A DNA stretch of 5,884 nt from Candidatus Accumulibacter vicinus (GTDB taxonomy: Bacteria > Pseudomonadota > Gammaproteobacteria > Burkholderiales > Rhodocyclaceae), in assembly GCA_002425405.1 (NCBI GenBank), contig DIME01000056.1, positions 1 to 5,884 of the forward strand. The letters are read 5' to 3'. The notes beneath the pieces are model-generated. The model did no database searches, was not told the origin of the DNA, and was given only the letters and a program-made list of their open reading frames with translations. How positions within the stretch are numbered: position 1 is the first letter of the stretch; the number at the start of each line of letters is the position of its first letter. The position numbers were made by a program, and so were the translations under genes. Shown piece after piece: positions 1-5,702 of the stretch.

Positions 1-503
1 GCCGACAGCGCAATGAAGATCGGCACATAAGGTCCCAGGGCCTGCGTCATCCAGATCGCTTCGTCACCGGATGTACAGCCGACATGAATGTGCTGGCCAA
101 AGACCGTGAACTGCTTGGCCAGGTAGCCATAACGGTGATAGATCTCGTCGAAGCGATCACCCGGACAAATCCGGCGCTCCGTCCAGCGATGGAAGGGGTG
201 CGTGCCGCCACCGCAGACGGCGATATGGTTGCGCGCGCACTGACCGACGAGCGCTTGTCGGAGGCCGTCCAGATCGGCGGCAATGCCATCGACGAGTGGA
301 CGCGGCAGGGTGCTGACCTCGATCATGCTTTCGGTAATTTCAAGCTTGATATCACCAAAGCGGCCATCGTAGTCCATGCTGCCGAGAAGATCCGTCGCTC
401 CACGCGTCAAGTCAAAATCGCGCACGGAAACCAGCTGCAACTCAAGCTCGACTCCCAGGGTCAGTGGCTGGCTCTGTTTGAATTCGGCGATTGGCTGGCT
501 CAT
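1..503 (-). CDS. ybdK: YbdK-type carboxylate-amine ligase (weak glutamate-cysteine ligase family), N-terminal part
   Basis: This gene starts at ATG 503-501 and runs off the left edge, so the first 167 residues are visible of about 370 usual for the family. Motifs seen are LGVELELQLV near residues 16-25 (metal/glutamate-binding acidic strand of the GCS2 fold), EITESMIEVST at 55-65, GGGTHPFHRW at 98-107 and FGQHIHVGCTSGD at 135-147. They match E. coli YbdK almost word for word. The family forms a gamma-glutamyl-type amide bond with ATP in the cytoplasm. E. coli YbdK has only weak glutamate-cysteine ligase activity and its real substrate is unsettled. A strong ribosome binding site (GGAAGGAG) lies just upstream, inside the end of antiporter B, and the start overlaps that gene's stop as ATGA, so it is the last visible gene of the operon. 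The identity of the family is sure; the substrate is not. Confidence 0.93.
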   Translation of the reverse strand, partial: MSQPIAEFKQSQPLTLGVELELQLVSVRDFDLTRGATDLLGSMDYDGRFGDIKLEITESMIEVSTLPRPLVDGIAADLDGLRQALVGQCARNHIAVCGGGTHPFHRWTERRICPGDRFDEIYHRYGYLAKQFTVFGQHIHVGCTSGDEAIWMTQALGPYVPIFIALS

Positions 504-1777
504 GCCACTCCTTCCTTGCTATTGTCGGTCGCCGCGGTCTCGCCAGAGCGCACCAAGGCAAAACGGCAGAGGGCAGGGCCGGCGAGTTCCATGATGGCAG
601 CCGCAAACAGCGGCAACGACAGCGACGAACGGCCGATTTCCGGGTAGAGTCCGGCGATTTCATAGGCCATGAAGACGGCAGTGGCCGACAGCGGCTGAAT
701 GCCGATGCCAACCAGCACCCGCTTGGCAACGCCCAGGCCACCACCACCTGCCCACGCCAGGGCAGCCACCTTGGCCACGGCCCGAACGATCAACAGGCCA
801 ATTGCCTGCAGTCCGATCAGCCAGGTGAAGTCTTGCCAGGGCAGCGAGGCGCCGACGACGACGAAGAGGATGATCGCCAGCAACCAGTGTCCTTCCGGCA
901 GGTTGGTATAGCTGAGCGTTCTTTCCTGATCGCTGAACGACAGGATTACCCCCATCAGGAAGAGCGTCAGAAAAACCGGCACCGCCAGCATGCGGGCGGT
1001 GCCAACGGCGAGCAGGGCAGTGGCCACGAGGATGAAGACCTGTGCCAGGGAGCGCTTCCGCAAAAGTGCTGCGACCAGACGAGCGAGAAGCGCCATCAGC
1101 CAGGCGATCATTACGGAACCGACCACAACCCATGGCGGATGGGCTACGGCATTCAGCCAGTCGTCGCTGTATTGCGCATGCACGACGCCGACGACGACGG
1201 CGAACACGACGAATGATGCAGCCGCGCTCAGTGCCGTGTGCAGGATGATCCGTTCGCTGACCTGCCCCTGCGCGTTGGATTCCTCGACGGTCAGCAGGAC
1301 AACCGCCGGCGCCGAGGCCATGGTAACGGCTGCGGCAGCGGCCGCCCATGCCGCCATCAGACCAACCACCCCCCAGGCGAAGAGGAAAATGGCCGTGAAG
1401 GACAGGCTAATCTCGCCAAGCGTGGCTCTCAGCAAATCGCGGTTTTCACCTAGCCAACGCAGATCGAGGCGTCGCCCGATCTCGAGCATCAGGAGTCCGA
1501 GCGCTGCATCGGCCATTGGCCGTATCTGGGCCAGTGCCTCAATGCTGATCCAGCCGAGCATGGAGGGGCCGAACAACGTTCCTGCCAGGACGTAGCCGAT
1601 GACTTTCGGCCAGCCCAATTTGGCGCGCAACCATTCGCCGAACAGCAAACCGACGACCAGCAGCATGCTGAACAAGGCGAGTGAATCGAGTTCATCCGGG
1701 AAGGGTGGCAGGAAGAAGAGGCGCTCCTGCAGGCCTTCCCAGGCAGTGCGTGCCGGCGACAGAATGCCGTTCAGCAT
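500..1777 (-). CDS. Kef-like cation/proton antiporter (CPA2), membrane domain only; paralogue B lacking the usual acidic residue
   Basis: This is a 425-residue inner-membrane protein made of about a dozen hydrophobic segments between residues 32 and 410. The CPA2 signature WPKVIGYVLAGTLFGPSMLG (56-75) is followed by LGLLMLEIGRRLDL (93-106), the unwound-helix segment SAPAVVLL (155-162) and a late IGIQPLSATAVF motif (358-369). It ends about 15 polar residues after the last helix, so there is no RCK/KTN or USP domain. In gapless alignment with antiporter A from that protein's SPA motif (127-129), its ion-site Asp155 falls on Ser184 here, within HTALSAAASF. An arginine (R332) is kept in IVRAVAK, as expected for electroneutral members. 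I chose ATG 1777 because the longer frame to 1906 would run through the hydrolase gene; 1777 lies 13 bases after the hydrolase stop, though its ribosome binding site is weak. It may be a transporter with altered coupling, or a partner of antiporter A. Family certain, transport activity uncertain. Confidence 0.9.
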   Translation of the reverse strand: MLNGILSPARTAWEGLQERLFFLPPFPDELDSLALFSMLLVVGLLFGEWLRAKLGWPKVIGYVLAGTLFGPSMLGWISIEALAQIRPMADAALGLLMLEIGRRLDLRWLGENRDLLRATLGEISLSFTAIFLFAWGVVGLMAAWAAAAAAVTMASAPAVVLLTVEESNAQGQVSERIILHTALSAAASFVVFAVVVGVVHAQYSDDWLNAVAHPPWVVVGSVMIAWLMALLARLVAALLRKRSLAQVFILVATALLAVGTARMLAVPVFLTLFLMGVILSFSDQERTLSYTNLPEGHWLLAIILFVVVGASLPWQDFTWLIGLQAIGLLIVRAVAKVAALAWAGGGGLGVAKRVLVGIGIQPLSATAVFMAYEIAGLYPEIGRSSLSLPLFAAAIMELAGPALCRFALVRSGETAATDNSKEGVA

Positions 1778-1790
1778 GGGTTCGTCTCGC

Positions 1791-2573
1791 TCACCAGAGT
1801 CGGCCGCGCGCGGCGGCGAGAAACTCGTCGAGGATTGGCGTGCAGTCCAACAGATCCTCGCTGCCGGGGGGATGGAACTCTGGGTGCCACTGCAGGCCAA
1901 GAACATACGGCCTGCCTTGCAGGCGAATGGCTTCGATCAGGCCGTCCCCGATGCTGCGCGCTTCGACCCGCAGGTCCCGACCCAATGCTCTGATCGCCTG
2001 ATGATGTATCGACACCACCCGCCCACTGGTCTTGCCCGGATAAAGCTTTGCCAGGCCGGACTTTGCAGCCCACTCGACCGCGTGACTATGCTGGTCGTAG
2101 TCGGAATGGACGTGCTCGTCTGCCGCTTCGATCTGTGTCGCGATGTCCTGATAGAGTGTCCCGCCAAGCGCCACATTGATCAGTTGAGCACCGCGACAGA
2201 TGCCAAGAACCGCCTTGCCGGCTTCCATGAATTCGTGCAGAAGTTCCATTTCGTAGGCGTCACGCACCCGGTCGCCAGCCCAGTCGGGGTCCGAAGGCTC
2301 CTCGCCGTAGCTTTGTGGGCTGATGTCGGCACCGCCCTGGAGAATGAGGCCATCGAGATACTCCGGGTAGTCCGAGAGCCGGATGCTGCTGCGATGAACC
2401 ATGGCGTCGCCACTGACCGCGGGAATCATGAACACCATCACGTCGCGGGACATCACCCAGTGCGCCACCGATTGCTCGAGGTACTGCAAGGACTTCGACT
2501 GCAAACCCGTGGCGCCGACCACTGGATGGTAGATGCGCGCGGAGAGACCGATACGTAAAGGGCGTCTGCTCAT
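1791..2573 (-). CDS. Gamma-glutamyl hydrolase, PuuD-like class I glutamine amidotransferase fold (peptidase C26)
   Basis: This is a complete 260-residue cytoplasmic enzyme, a normal length for PuuD-like proteins. The nucleophile elbow is VLGICRGAQ (122-130) with Cys126, and the other triad residues are His230 and Glu232 in QWHPEF. Further family marks are LILQGGADISPQSYGE (76-91), LINVALGGTLYQD (131-143) and VSIHHQAI (187-194). The family hydrolyses gamma-glutamyl amides; E. coli PuuD cleaves gamma-glutamyl-GABA in putrescine breakdown. No puuA, puuB or puuC partner is seen here, so the substrate is probably different. The gene lies between two antiporters. Its ATG overlaps the stop of antiporter A by the ATGA arrangement, and GGAG sits 7 bases upstream of the start, which supports this start. 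The triad is intact, so I expect an active hydrolase. The substrate might be the product of the YbdK-type ligase in the same operon (inference). Confidence 0.93.
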   Translation of the reverse strand: MSRRPLRIGLSARIYHPVVGATGLQSKSLQYLEQSVAHWVMSRDVMVFMIPAVSGDAMVHRSSIRLSDYPEYLDGLILQGGADISPQSYGEEPSDPDWAGDRVRDAYEMELLHEFMEAGKAVLGICRGAQLINVALGGTLYQDIATQIEAADEHVHSDYDQHSHAVEWAAKSGLAKLYPGKTSGRVVSIHHQAIRALGRDLRVEARSIGDGLIEAIRLQGRPYVLGLQWHPEFHPPGSEDLLDCTPILDEFLAAARGRLW

Positions 2574-3799
2574 GATTTGTCTCCACAGGAACCTTGTTGG
2601 GAGGCAGGGTTCTCTGCTGCCGGGTCATCCGATTGCAGATGGGTTGCCTCGCCGAAGCCCTTGATCGCTGTCTGCGTGGCCAAGGGGCCGAACAACTGCA
2701 TGAGAAGAATCGTCGCCAGCAAGGCGCCCGTCAGTCGTGGCTCAAGCCCGGAGTAGAGCGTCTGCATGTTGGCAAGAAGAACCAGAGCAATGCTTGACAT
2801 TGGCTGTAAGCCAATCGACAGGTAGATTGAAGATGCGGTTCCCAAGCAGAGGCGATTGCGACTCAAGAGAATGCCTGCGAGTTGCCCGGCGAAGCGCGCG
2901 ATGATCACCAGGACAGCGTCCGGCCAGCTCTCCACGACAACCCCAATGTCGAGCGCGGCACCGGCCAGAACAAACGTGGCGACGAGAAAAATCCGGGCGT
3001 CACTGGCAATCCGAATGGCAACGACCTGCTTGTTTCGATCCAGGGCGCGCGTCAGATAGCCGAAGAGCAACATGGGCAGAAATGCGGAAATGTCGAGGTG
3101 AATCGCGGTTCCAACGCCCAGGATGATGGTTCCCAGAATCAACAGGTGCTGGTGTTCCGAACGCCGTCCCAGGAGTTGTGCGCCGGTCAGGATGAGCGCA
3201 GTGCAGGCACCACCGAGCACCACGGCCCCACCGACTTCCTGCGTCGCTGTCCAGGCGCTGGCGAGGCTGTAAATCGCCCCATCCTCGACCAGAAGCGGCA
3301 TTGACCAGGTAGAGACAACCAAGGCGATGCATCCATCGATTGCCACCATGGTGAACAGCAAGCCGGTTTTTTCTCCTCTGGCGCCCACGTCGCTGCAGGT
3401 CGCAATCGTGATTGCTGGCGAAGTGGCCAGACAAAGGGCTGTCGCGAAAACTGCGGAACTGGCGGAGAAGTCCATTGCCAGGAGCGCTAGTAGTACGGTG
3501 GCTCCGGTGGTCAGAGAGATCAATAACCCCGCTCTCAGTCGGTTCCATCCTTCACTGACAGCCACCAGCGGAACTTGATAGCCCAATTCAAACAGAATCA
3601 GGCCCAATGCCAGATCGATGAAAAGCTGGTTGGACTCGATGTGATAAGGCGCTATCCAACCCAGTCCGCTCTGGCCGACCAGCAATCCAAAAACGACGTA
3701 GCCGGTGGTTCGTGGTAAAGCCAGCGCACGACGCGAAAACTCGCCCGCACCCAGACCGCCAAGAAGCGCCATGCCGAAAATCTGGATCGAATTGAACAT
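2570..3799 (-). CDS. Kef-like cation/proton antiporter (CPA2), membrane domain only; paralogue A with ion-site Asp
   Basis: This is the first gene of the minus-strand operon: a 409-residue inner-membrane protein with roughly 12 hydrophobic segments from residue 3 to about 377 and a short polar tail. It has no nucleotide-binding RCK/KTN domain. The N-terminal CPA2 pattern is LPRTTGYVVFGLLVGQSGLG (28-47), followed by LALGLILFELG (63-73), the broken-helix segment LATSPAITIATCSD (124-137) and MVAIDGCIALVV (151-162). Asp155 in that last motif sits where Kef proteins carry the acid of FQD. SIGLQPMSS (328-336) matches IGIQPLS of antiporter B, marking the two as diverged paralogues. I chose ATG 3799: the frame also opens at TTG 3835, but that start has no ribosome binding site, while AAGGG lies 11 bases upstream of 3799. 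The likely role is exchange of K+ or Na+ for H+. The transported ion cannot be read from the sequence. Confidence 0.9.
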   Translation of the reverse strand: MFNSIQIFGMALLGGLGAGEFSRRALALPRTTGYVVFGLLVGQSGLGWIAPYHIESNQLFIDLALGLILFELGYQVPLVAVSEGWNRLRAGLLISLTTGATVLLALLAMDFSASSAVFATALCLATSPAITIATCSDVGARGEKTGLLFTMVAIDGCIALVVSTWSMPLLVEDGAIYSLASAWTATQEVGGAVVLGGACTALILTGAQLLGRRSEHQHLLILGTIILGVGTAIHLDISAFLPMLLFGYLTRALDRNKQVVAIRIASDARIFLVATFVLAGAALDIGVVVESWPDAVLVIIARFAGQLAGILLSRNRLCLGTASSIYLSIGLQPMSSIALVLLANMQTLYSGLEPRLTGALLATILLMQLFGPLATQTAIKGFGEATHLQSDDPAAENPASQQGSCGDKS

Positions 3800-3918
3800 C
3801 AAGTCGCGAACCCTTATCGGTGCTCTGAGTGGCAAAAACGTGACCAGTGGCCTTGGCGCAATGCTGTCGCCAGAGGTGCAAGTACAAAAAAATCGATCGA
3901 AGTTACATTGATGGTAAA

Positions 3919-3924
3919 TATAAT
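3919..3924 (+). promoter_or_regulatory. Predicted -10 box of the MarR-lipoprotein operon
   Basis: A perfect TATAAT sits in an AT-rich patch of otherwise GC-rich DNA. No convincing -35 box is found 16-18 bases upstream, so the promoter may be weak without help. A start near 3931 would leave about 25 bases of leader before ATG 3956. This rules against the TTG/ATG starts at 3908 and 3911 for the regulator, since they lie upstream of or inside the promoter. Confidence 0.5.
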
Positions 3925-3949
3925 AGTCTTTCTATCTCGATTAGAGCAA
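3920..3949 (-). promoter_or_regulatory. Predicted sigma70 promoter of the antiporter operon
   Basis: Reading the minus strand, TTGCTC (3949-3944) and TATTAT (3925-3920) are separated by 18 bases. Transcription would start near 3913 and leave a leader of about 110 bases before the antiporter A start at 3799; the leader includes a run of seven T. The -10 box overlaps the plus-strand TATAAT box. Predicted by eye only. Confidence 0.5.
3931..3945. promoter_or_regulatory. Possible operator: TCTA-N7-TAGA inverted repeat
   Basis: TCTA (3931-3934) and TAGA (3942-3945) form a short inverted repeat just downstream of TATAAT, where a repressor would block both divergent promoters. A second short repeat, ATAG-N5-CTAT (3923-3935), and the 8-base palindrome TCGATCGA (3893-3900) lie close by. 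All arms are short, and this could be chance. It is suggested only because a MarR-family gene follows directly. Confidence 0.2.
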
Positions 3950-3955
3950 TGCCTC

Positions 3956-4465
3956 ATGCCGATGACACCTCCTTTGACAGCCGCCACACCGCCGGTCCAC
4001 TTGGCGGTTCTACAACAGTTCCGTGTGATCTACGGCACGATGCGCCAGTATTTCCGTGAGGTGGAAGATCGTTGTGGACTCCCCGGTTCACAGATGTGGA
4101 TTCTGCAGGAAGTGCATCGCTGCCCGGGGCTTGGCGTGACAGATCTCGCTGCACGCTTGGGTATACACCAGTCTACCTGTAGTCAACTTGTTGAAAAACT
4201 CGTCGCCCGAAGATGCCTCATCAAGACGCGCAAGCAGGAGGATCAGCGCCGGGTCGGTCTCCAGCTTGCACCCGACGGTTTGAAGGCCATCGCGGCGCTA
4301 CCAGGGCCCGCAGAAGGCGTCCTTCCTGAAGCGCTTGCCGCCATGCCGGAAGTCGCCCTACAAACATTGTATATCAATCTATTTGAGTTGATACGGCATC
4401 TGCCCGGGCGGGACGATGCCTTCGCCAGCATACCGCTGGCAGACATGCTGAGGGATCCGAAATGA
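3956..4465 (+). CDS. MarR-family winged-helix transcriptional regulator
   Basis: This is a 169-residue cytoplasmic DNA-binding protein, a usual length for MarR dimers. The N-terminal helix (about 14-40) leads into the winged helix: SQMWILQEVHRCPGLGV (45-61), recognition region DLAARLGIHQSTCSQLVEKL (63-82) and wing TRKQEDQRRVGLQLAPDGLK (91-110) with the typical Asp96 and Arg98/Arg99. The C-terminal helix region (125-150) would complete the dimer interface. I chose ATG 3956 over upstream TTG 3908 and ATG 3911 because a TATAAT box occupies 3919-3924; a weak AGAG lies 9 bases before 3956, and ATG 3962 is also possible. MarR proteins usually repress their own operon and a divergent one and release DNA on binding a small ligand or oxidation. 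Cys40, Cys56, Cys75 and Cys87 could allow redox sensing, but this is a guess. The likely targets are the antiporter operon and the downstream lipoprotein gene. Confidence 0.9.
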   Translation: MPMTPPLTAATPPVHLAVLQQFRVIYGTMRQYFREVEDRCGLPGSQMWILQEVHRCPGLGVTDLAARLGIHQSTCSQLVEKLVARRCLIKTRKQEDQRRVGLQLAPDGLKAIAALPGPAEGVLPEALAAMPEVALQTLYINLFELIRHLPGRDDAFASIPLADMLRDPK

Positions 4466-4998
4466 GGCCTGCTCAGATCGTGTCCAGGCTCTCCAGCCTG
4501 ATACGGCTGTTCTATGGCGTAATGCTCATCGGATGTAGTGCCGTGGCCATCTCACCCTCAGAGCCGATGCCGCAACAGTCGCCTGATTCTTCTTCAGCCC
4601 CAGATACCCCATTGGATGCGCCTTCAACCAAGGAAACGGATTTTGTAGCGCTGGAGGAAGCTAACAGCATCTACTTCGCCAAGGGTGCAACCCGTATCGA
4701 TACGGCGGGGCAGGACAAACTGCGGCATCATGCAGTGCGCTTGAAGGCTAATCCGGCGCAGGTGGTGACCTTGGCCGGTTACACGGACGACCTGGGCAGT
4801 GCCTCATATAATCTGGCGATAGCGGAGCGGCGTATCGAAGCGGTCGCCAAGCTCCTTCGCACCTACGGCGTTCCCAAGAATCAGATTCATCCTTTGCGTC
4901 GCTATAGCGCCGGTCGAGGGGAAGCAATGCCAGCCTGTAGAACAACGGAATGCCGCCAGATCATGCGCCGGGTGGAAGTGATCTATGGTATTCGGTAA
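4462..4998 (+). CDS. OmpA-domain (Pal-like) lipoprotein
   Basis: This is a 178-residue secreted lipoprotein. A signal peptide with early arginines and a hydrophobic core (13-24) ends in the lipobox LIGC, making Cys25 the lipidated residue; Ser26 at +2 suggests outer-membrane sorting. A Ser/Pro-rich linker (32-57) leads to the OmpA C-terminal domain (about 66-175). There, GYTDDLGSASYNLAIAERR (106-124) carries the peptidoglycan-binding pair, Asp109 and Arg124, at the spacing known from OmpA. MRRVEVIYG (168-176) closes the domain. It should anchor the outer membrane to meso-diaminopimelate in peptidoglycan. Cys159 and Cys164 in the loop before the last helix could form a disulfide in the periplasm. 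The start overlaps the regulator's stop (ATGA), and GAGGG is placed 7 bases upstream, so the two genes form an operon. No tol or pal genes are adjacent, so it is an accessory OmpA-like lipoprotein rather than Pal itself. Confidence 0.9.
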   Translation: MRPAQIVSRLSSLIRLFYGVMLIGCSAVAISPSEPMPQQSPDSSSAPDTPLDAPSTKETDFVALEEANSIYFAKGATRIDTAGQDKLRHHAVRLKANPAQVVTLAGYTDDLGSASYNLAIAERRIEAVAKLLRTYGVPKNQIHPLRRYSAGRGEAMPACRTTECRQIMRRVEVIYGIR

Positions 4999-5180
4999 AG
5001 CGGTTCGAGTCGTGTTCGGCAAGGAAGGGAAATTTAGGGATCTGGATTCCCGGAAACCGCCTTGGTTGTAGAAGAAACCGTACTCCAGCAAACGCAGCTC
5101 CCACCTGTTCAACACGATACGGCGGGTGCCTGGAGTCGGTCGGCATGGTTGCCGCGGCATTGCCGTGCCCGTAACCCGAA
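4999..5180. other. Non-coding stretch, no gene recognised
   Basis: After the lipoprotein stop I see no convincing gene and no clear Rho-independent terminator. The only inverted repeats are short ones such as AACC-GCCTT-GGTT near 5056-5069, without a T-run. Open frames on both strands here lack recognisable motifs, start signals or plausible composition. Confidence 0.5.
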
Positions 5181-5302
5181 CTACGCAAGCCTGTTCCGCA
5201 GCCGCCCCCCCTTGACCAGCGCATCATTCGCCGGAATCACCGCCAGGGTGAGGACGGTCGACGAAATCATCCCCCGACCATCGGCGCGGCGATACGGCTC
5301 AT
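5181..5302 (-). pseudogene. Relic of the C-terminus of an RND (CusA/CzcA-type) efflux pump, frameshifted
   Basis: Reading the minus strand from 5302, the translation gives MSRIAAPMVG. After a one-base shift at the run of five C on the plus strand (5271-5275) it continues as GMISSTVLTLAVIP and reaches a stop at 5183-5181 after KGGRLRNRLA. Together these reproduce the last transmembrane helix of heavy-metal/HAE RND pumps, whose usual text is RIAAPMVGGM followed by a hydrophobic helix, VIP and a basic tail. The intact family needs six bases for the two glycines and only five are present, so one base has been lost. About 40 residues remain of more than 1,000 and nothing pump-like lies upstream, so it is not functional. 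Clear as a homology call; the exact breakpoint is uncertain. Confidence 0.75.
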
Positions 5303-5479
5303 CCCCTGCTGACGAAGTTCGGAAGTCGCGCTGAACATGCGCGAAGGTTCAATTTCGACCTCCGCGCCATCTGCGCCGACATTCAGAAGATCGCGGCGAC
5401 TTGTGGCCATACGGTCGTCAGTCTCCCGCCGCGGATGTTGGACGTCGCCATTGACCCGTTGGAGCCATCCGATCGAGGG
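5267..5479 (-). other. Open stretch of unknown origin fused in frame to the RND relic
   Basis: This 70-codon frame has no stop between the TAG at 5482-5480 and a TGA at 5269-5267. An internal ATG at 5410-5408 would give MATSRRDLLNVGADG and onward, and the frame then runs into the RND text at 5302. I do not recognise the part before the RND motif, and it does not resemble the pump sequence expected there. It is probably junction DNA from a rearrangement, not a gene. No good ribosome binding site precedes the ATG. Confidence 0.3.
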
Positions 5480-5689
5480 CTACGGCACCCTATTCGAGCC
5501 TGGCCCCTTTAACTCAATGAATACCTGCCCGTATCGCATGTCCTCGGAGTAAAGGATTTCGCAGCCTGCTGCCAGCGCTGCCGCGACGATGAGCGAATCC
5601 CAGTGGCCGGCGCGATCGGGCTGCGAATGCTCCGGCGGTAGACGTTCCACGATGCTGTCACCAACGTAATGCCGTGCTATTCTTACTTC
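5480..5689 (-). pseudogene. Relic of the C-terminal half of a VapC-like PIN-domain toxin
   Basis: The minus-strand frame between TAA (5692-5690) and TAG (5482-5480) contains GHWDSLIVAAALAAGCEILY followed by SEDMRYGQVF. This is the hallmark C-terminal block of VapC PIN ribonucleases: WD-A-LI-AAAL-AGC, then SEDLQHG with catalytic acidic residues. The usual ending around NPF is missing and is replaced by GPGSNRVP. The N-terminal half with the first catalytic Asp is absent, because the frame closes upstream at TAA after only about 30 unrelated residues, with no ATG. It lies head-to-head with the antitoxin gene at 5713 and is not that gene's partner in normal vapBC order. It is most likely the decayed remains of another toxin-antitoxin unit. 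Confidence 0.7.
5655..5683 (+). promoter_or_regulatory. Predicted promoter of the antitoxin gene
   Basis: CTGTCA (5655-5660) and TATTCT (5678-5683) are separated by the ideal 17 bases, and TGC directly before the -10 makes an extended -10 element. The start would be near 5690, giving a leader of about 23 bases ahead of ATG 5713. The promoter lies inside the reverse-strand PIN relic. Confidence 0.55.
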
Positions 5690-5702
5690 TTACAGCAAGA
5701 AG
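5680..5702. repeat. Tandem TTCTTAC repeat and CTTCTT-N5-AAGAAG inverted repeat, candidate antitoxin operator
   Basis: TTCTTAC occurs twice in tandem (5680-5686 and 5687-5693). Overlapping it, CTTCTT (5686-5691) and AAGAAG (5697-5702) form a perfect 6-base inverted repeat with a 5-base centre. The repeat covers the predicted transcription start, and its right arm is the 5' part of the ribosome binding site. AbrB/MazE-type antitoxins commonly bind such sites to repress their own operon, so it is a likely operator. Because transcription would begin inside the left arm, an RNA hairpin is less likely. Confidence 0.45.

Noticed and set aside
84..1595. Plus-strand open frames at 84-647, 491-1216 and 990-1595
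   Set aside because: They are opposite the ligase and antiporter B; their translations are Arg/Ala/Gln-rich, low in structure and match no family.
1778..1906. N-terminal extension of antiporter B to an ATG at 1906
   Set aside because: It would add 43 polar residues coded inside the hydrolase gene, with no CPA2 similarity; ATG 1777 sits right after the hydrolase stop and leads into the hydrophobic part.
1599..2558. Long plus-strand open frame of 319 codons opposite the hydrolase and antiporter B start
   Set aside because: It is antisense to two clear genes with catalytic and membrane motifs; its own translation has no recognisable domain and is a composition shadow.
3800..3835. TTG start at 3835 for antiporter A
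   Set aside because: It has no ribosome binding site and adds 12 charged residues; ATG 3799 begins directly before the first helix.
3908..3955. Earlier starts (TTG 3908, ATG 3911) for the MarR gene
   Set aside because: They lie upstream of or inside the predicted TATAAT box and have no ribosome binding site; the extra residues are not MarR-like.
4999..5060. Rho-independent terminator after the lipoprotein gene
   Set aside because: No stable GC-rich stem followed by a T-run is present; only 4-base stems were found.
4804..5227. Minus-strand open frames crossing the end of the lipoprotein and the following gap
   Set aside because: They overlap the OmpA domain coding region, lack motifs and good starts.
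5062..5552. Plus-strand open frames at 5062-5334 and 5337-5552
   Set aside because: They are opposite the RND and PIN relics, whose reverse-strand translations carry family motifs; the plus-strand text is Ser/Arg-rich and motif-free.
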